A stretch of DNA of 8,697 nt from positions 1-8,697 of the forward strand of contig DASYUM010000218.1 of NCBI GenBank assembly GCA_036001225.1, written 5' to 3'. The DNA comes from DASYUM01 sp036001225 (GTDB lineage: Bacteria > Methylomirabilota > Methylomirabilia > Rokubacteriales > DASRDR01). This document shows positions 6,639 to 8,697 of this stretch, piece after piece. Position 1 is the stretch's first letter. Each line of letters starts with the position of its first letter. Under the pieces are notes generated by a model. The model was not told the origin of the DNA and did no database searches. It worked only from the letters and a program-made list of their open reading frames with translations. The position numbers and the translations under genes were made by a program.

Positions 6639-7424
6639 ATGAGGGAGACGCCCAGCGGCTGGTGGGGGCTGCTCGTCGTCGTCCCCGTCCTGCTGGCGGC
6701 GCTGCCGGGGTCGCCGCAGAGCGCGAAGCCGCGGACGGAGGGGTCGGCTCCGCCGGCGGCCAGGCGAGCCCGGGCCCCCGAGCGGCTCGGCCACACCGTG
6801 CGGGCCGGCGACTCGGTCTGGACGATCGCCCGTCGCTATGGCGTCAGCCTGGAGGCGCTCGCCCGGGCCAACCGCCTCGTGCCCGGCGAACGGCTGCGTC
6901 CCGGCCGGCACCTGATCATCCCCAGCACCGGAGGCCCCCCGCGCAGCCAGGAGCCGCCGTCGCTGGCCGAGATCGTGCTCGGGCCACCGCCGCGGGCGGC
7001 CAGCGTGGCCCTCGCCTGGCCGCTATCGGGGCCGGTGGGCTCGCCCTTCGGCCCCCGCCGGGACGGCTGGCACGGCGGCATCGACCTGCTGGCCGAGCCC
7101 GGCACGCCCATCCGCGCGGCTGCGCCCGGCATGGTGGTGACGAGCGGGTGGGAGCGCGCCTACGGCCGCGTGGTCAAGCTCTGGCACCACGAGGATCTGA
7201 TGACCGTCTACGCCCACAACCAGGAGAACTACGCCCAGGTCGGGGAGTGGGTCGAGCGCGGCCAGATCATCGCCACCGTGGGCAGCACCGGGCGGGCGAC
7301 GGCGCCGCACGTCCACTTCGAAGTCCGCCTCGACGGGAAGAAGTACGACCCGCGCTTCTGGCTCCCGCCGCCCGACGGCGTGGACGTAGCGACGTCGCCG
7401 GGGCGGGCGAGCGCCACCCGGTGA
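6639..7424 (+). CDS. nlpD: LysM + M23 (LytM) family peptidase, NlpD-like
   Basis: This 261-residue exported cell-wall protein has an N-terminal hydrophobic signal at about 8-24 and no lipobox cysteine, unlike E. coli NlpD, which is a lipoprotein. A LysM peptidoglycan-binding domain follows at about 52-95 (HTVRAGDSVWTIARRYGVS to LIIP), then a Pro-rich linker and the M23 domain at about 127-243. All zinc and catalytic positions are present: His145 and Asp149 in WHGGIDL, His193 in YAHN, and His224 and His226 in HVHFE. E. coli NlpD has lost several of these and only activates an amidase; this protein could itself be an endopeptidase. The ATG has GAAGG at 6627-6631 seven bases upstream. The stop overlaps the sigma factor start (GTGA). 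The gene symbol rests on domain order and position before rpoS. Confidence 0.9.
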   Translation: MRETPSGWWGLLVVVPVLLAALPGSPQSAKPRTEGSAPPAARRARAPERLGHTVRAGDSVWTIARRYGVSLEALARANRLVPGERLRPGRHLIIPSTGGPPRSQEPPSLAEIVLGPPPRAASVALAWPLSGPVGSPFGPRRDGWHGGIDLLAEPGTPIRAAAPGMVVTSGWERAYGRVVKLWHHEDLMTVYAHNQENYAQVGEWVERGQIIATVGSTGRATAPHVHFEVRLDGKKYDPRFWLPPPDGVDVATSPGRASATR

Positions 7425-8416
7425 GCCGGCCGCCCGCCGGCGACGGGGCCGCGCCGCCGGAGCCCGCGGCCGAGCCCGATCCGCCGTCCGCCGCGATGGA
7501 CGACGTCGCCGAGACCGAGGTGGGCGAGGGCGACGAGCCGCTCGCCGACGACGAGCCGACCCCGGATCCCGCCGGAGCGGAGGAATCGCCCGCCGGCCGG
7601 CCGGCTCTCGCCCTCTACCTGGCCGAAGTCGCCCGCATTCCGCGGCTCACCCGCGAGGAAGAGCTGGAACTGGCCAAGCGGGTCGCCGCCGGTGACGCCG
7701 AGGCCGAGCGGCGCATGGCCGAGGCCAACCTTCGGCTGGTCGTCATGGTCGCGCGGCGCTACGCGAACCGCGGCCTGTCGCTCCTCGACCTGATCGAGGA
7801 GGGCAACCTGGGGTTGCTGCGCGCCGTACAGAAGTACCGCTGGGACCGCGGCACCCGTTTCTCCACCTACGCGGTCTGGTGGATCCGCCAGGCCATCGTC
7901 CGCGCGCTCGCCAACCAGGCGCGCCTGATCCGACTCCCGGTCCACGTGGAGGCGCTCTACGCCAAGTACCAGCGGACCCGGGAGCGGCTCACCCAGCAGC
8001 TCGGACGCCCGCCCTCCCTGGACGAGGTCGCCGCCGCCCTCGAGGTGCCGGTCGAGCAGCTCGCCGGTCTCGACGAGGTCGCGGCGACACCGCTTTCCCT
8101 GGAGACGCCGATCGGGGAAGGGCAGGGCGCCCTCAAGGACGTGGTGGCCGACCGCGGGGCGGCCGGCTCCGACGTGCTGGCGAACGTGCTCCGCCAGCAG
8201 GCCGACGTCCGCGATGGCCTCGACGTCCTGCCGCCCACCGAACGGACGGTCATCGCCCTCCGGTTCGGCCTCGAGGGCGAGGGCCCCTTGACCCTCGAGG
8301 CGATCGGCCAGCGCATGGGGGTGACCCGGGAGCGCATCCGCCAGATCGAGGCGGCCGCCCTCCGGAAACTCCGCGCGCGCCTGGAAGCGCGCGGGCTCGA
8401 TTTCCCGGACCTGTGA
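7421..8416 (+). CDS. rpoS: RpoS-like group-2 sigma70 family RNA polymerase sigma factor
   Basis: This sigma factor directs RNA polymerase to promoters and by position is probably a stress or stationary-phase sigma. From the GTG at 7421 it is 331 residues, matching RpoS (330 in E. coli). An acidic, Pro/Ala-rich disordered N-terminus (about 1-60) lacks a sigma 1.1 domain. Region 1.2 follows (LALYLAEVARIPRLTREEE), then region 2 (NLRLVVMVARRYANRG, LLDLIEEGNLGLLRAV, FSTYAVWWIRQAI), region 3, and region 4 ending in TLEAIGQRMGVTRERIRQIE. The GTG overlaps the nlpD stop, which favours coupling. An in-frame ATG at 7496 would give 306 residues and keep all conserved regions, so the start is uncertain. 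A housekeeping RpoD would be longer; a duplicated RpoD-like group-2 sigma is the alternative. The symbol is supported by nlpD-rpoS synteny. Confidence 0.88.
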   Translation: MSRPPAGDGAAPPEPAAEPDPPSAAMDDVAETEVGEGDEPLADDEPTPDPAGAEESPAGRPALALYLAEVARIPRLTREEELELAKRVAAGDAEAERRMAEANLRLVVMVARRYANRGLSLLDLIEEGNLGLLRAVQKYRWDRGTRFSTYAVWWIRQAIVRALANQARLIRLPVHVEALYAKYQRTRERLTQQLGRPPSLDEVAAALEVPVEQLAGLDEVAATPLSLETPIGEGQGALKDVVADRGAAGSDVLANVLRQQADVRDGLDVLPPTERTVIALRFGLEGEGPLTLEAIGQRMGVTRERIRQIEAAALRKLRARLEARGLDFPDL

Positions 8417-8697
8417 TCCAGACCGACCGGGAGCGACCGCGCGCCCGGGGTCAGGAAGCAAGTCGCCCCTCCTGGTTGTCGCCCGCCACTCCCCCCGGTG
8501 CTCGGCGCGGGCCGGCCGCGGGCGAACGTCCGGGAGTGTCTCAGTTTGAAGACCCAACCCAACCTGAGACACTCCCGCGGGGCGGCGCGCCGCATTTTCT
8601 GCTTGACAGCTCCTCCGGCGGGAATCGGACCGCGGTCGCGGCCTCGACGGCCAATCCTTCGTGGCTGGCCGGGGCGGCCGGTGGCCGGGCGGGCGGC
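8417..8697. other. Non-coding stretch downstream of the sigma factor gene
   Basis: No convincing gene is visible on either strand from the sigma factor stop to the window end. The stretch holds the strong inverted repeat at 8531-8577, then a short GC palindrome (8582-8593) followed by ATTTTCT, which is a weak terminator-like arrangement. TTGACA at 8603-8608 is a perfect -35 hexamer, but no acceptable -10 element lies 16-18 bases downstream. The last 60 bases are GC-rich with no recognisable feature. Confidence 0.6.
8531..8577. repeat. Strong 14-bp inverted repeat with a 19-base loop
   Basis: CGGGAGTGTCTCAG (8531-8544) is perfectly complementary to CTGAGACACTCCCG (8564-8577). After one mismatch the stem can extend by TTG/CAA, leaving an 11-base loop. 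Its composition is less GC-rich than its surroundings and it lies 114 bases after the sigma factor stop. It could be an extragenic palindrome, a small non-autonomous mobile element, abutted transposon ends, or a bidirectional terminator; no T-run directly follows the stem. Confidence 0.85.

Noticed and set aside
4544..6796. A 750-residue open reading frame on the - strand
   Set aside because: It lies antisense to surE, pcm, tRNA-Pro and acyP, all of which have complete family motifs. Its translation is Arg/Pro/Gly/His-rich without any domain I recognise, as expected for the shadow of GC-rich codons.
6662..7420. Upstream extension of the sigma factor reading frame giving a 584-residue protein
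   Set aside because: The extension runs out of frame through the nlpD-like gene and is Arg/Pro/Ala-rich with no domain. A genuine start at 7421 or 7496 gives the normal RpoS length.
7229..8572. A 447-residue - strand ORF opposite the sigma factor gene
   Set aside because: It mirrors the rpoS-like coding frame, has no recognisable domain, and starts inside the palindrome at 8531-8577. It is a GC-composition artefact.
8601..8640. Perfect TTGACA hexamer as a promoter near the window end
   Set aside because: At 15-18 bases downstream I see only GC-rich sequence such as ATCGGA or CGGACC, with no acceptable -10 element, and no gene start follows within the window.

Overview
The window is a compact, very GC-rich stretch of bacterial chromosome with every recognisable gene on the + strand. 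Codons end overwhelmingly in G or C, which also produces long antisense shadow ORFs. The content is core (housekeeping) rather than accessory. The combination of a group-2 sigma factor of RpoS type, an IHF-alpha-like protein beside a MerR-type regulator, a PA2779-like small protein and a surE-pcm-nlpD-rpoS-like order suggests a Gram-negative lineage near Proteobacteria, Deltaproteobacteria or Rokubacteria/NC10. That placement is inference from gene content and composition; no phylogeny was run.

Layout. (1) 1-1283: the GTPase Der, missing its N-terminal ~15-20 residues at the window edge. (2) 1304-2384: a small two-hydrophobic-segment protein resembling the PA2779 family, then a secreted TPR protein that resembles the C-terminal part of PA2778-type proteins but has no peptidase domain. 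(3) 2474-4336: a tight cluster of a membrane-anchored double-SPOR protein, CutA, an IHF-alpha-like protein and a MerR-type regulator, with overlapping starts and stops. (4) 4311-4633: a clear sigma70-type promoter inside the 3' end of merR, the tRNA-Pro(GGG) gene it should drive, an inverted repeat, and a degenerate copy of the tRNA 3' half exactly 152 bp downstream. (5) 4634-6130: surE directly abutting pcm. (6) 6137-6253: a perfect 12-bp hairpin, then tRNA-Pro(CGG). (7) 6293-8416: acylphosphatase, a LysM + M23 peptidase and an RpoS-like sigma factor, again closely packed. (8) 8417-8697: non-coding, with a strong 14-bp inverted repeat.

How the parts fit. Regions 5-7 recapitulate the surE-pcm-nlpD-rpoS stress and stationary-phase cluster known from Gammaproteobacteria, here interrupted by a tRNA gene and an acylphosphatase gene. 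SurE and Pcm deal with nucleotide and protein damage, the M23 protein works on the cell wall, and the sigma factor would direct a general stress programme. The SPOR and M23/LysM proteins both point to peptidoglycan and division. I see no phage genes, transposase, CRISPR array or defence system. The most unusual region is the tRNA-Pro(GGG) locus with its iterated tRNA fragments, followed by the peptidase-less PA2778-like TPR gene, the M23 protein with a full set of metal ligands, and the 3'-end palindrome.
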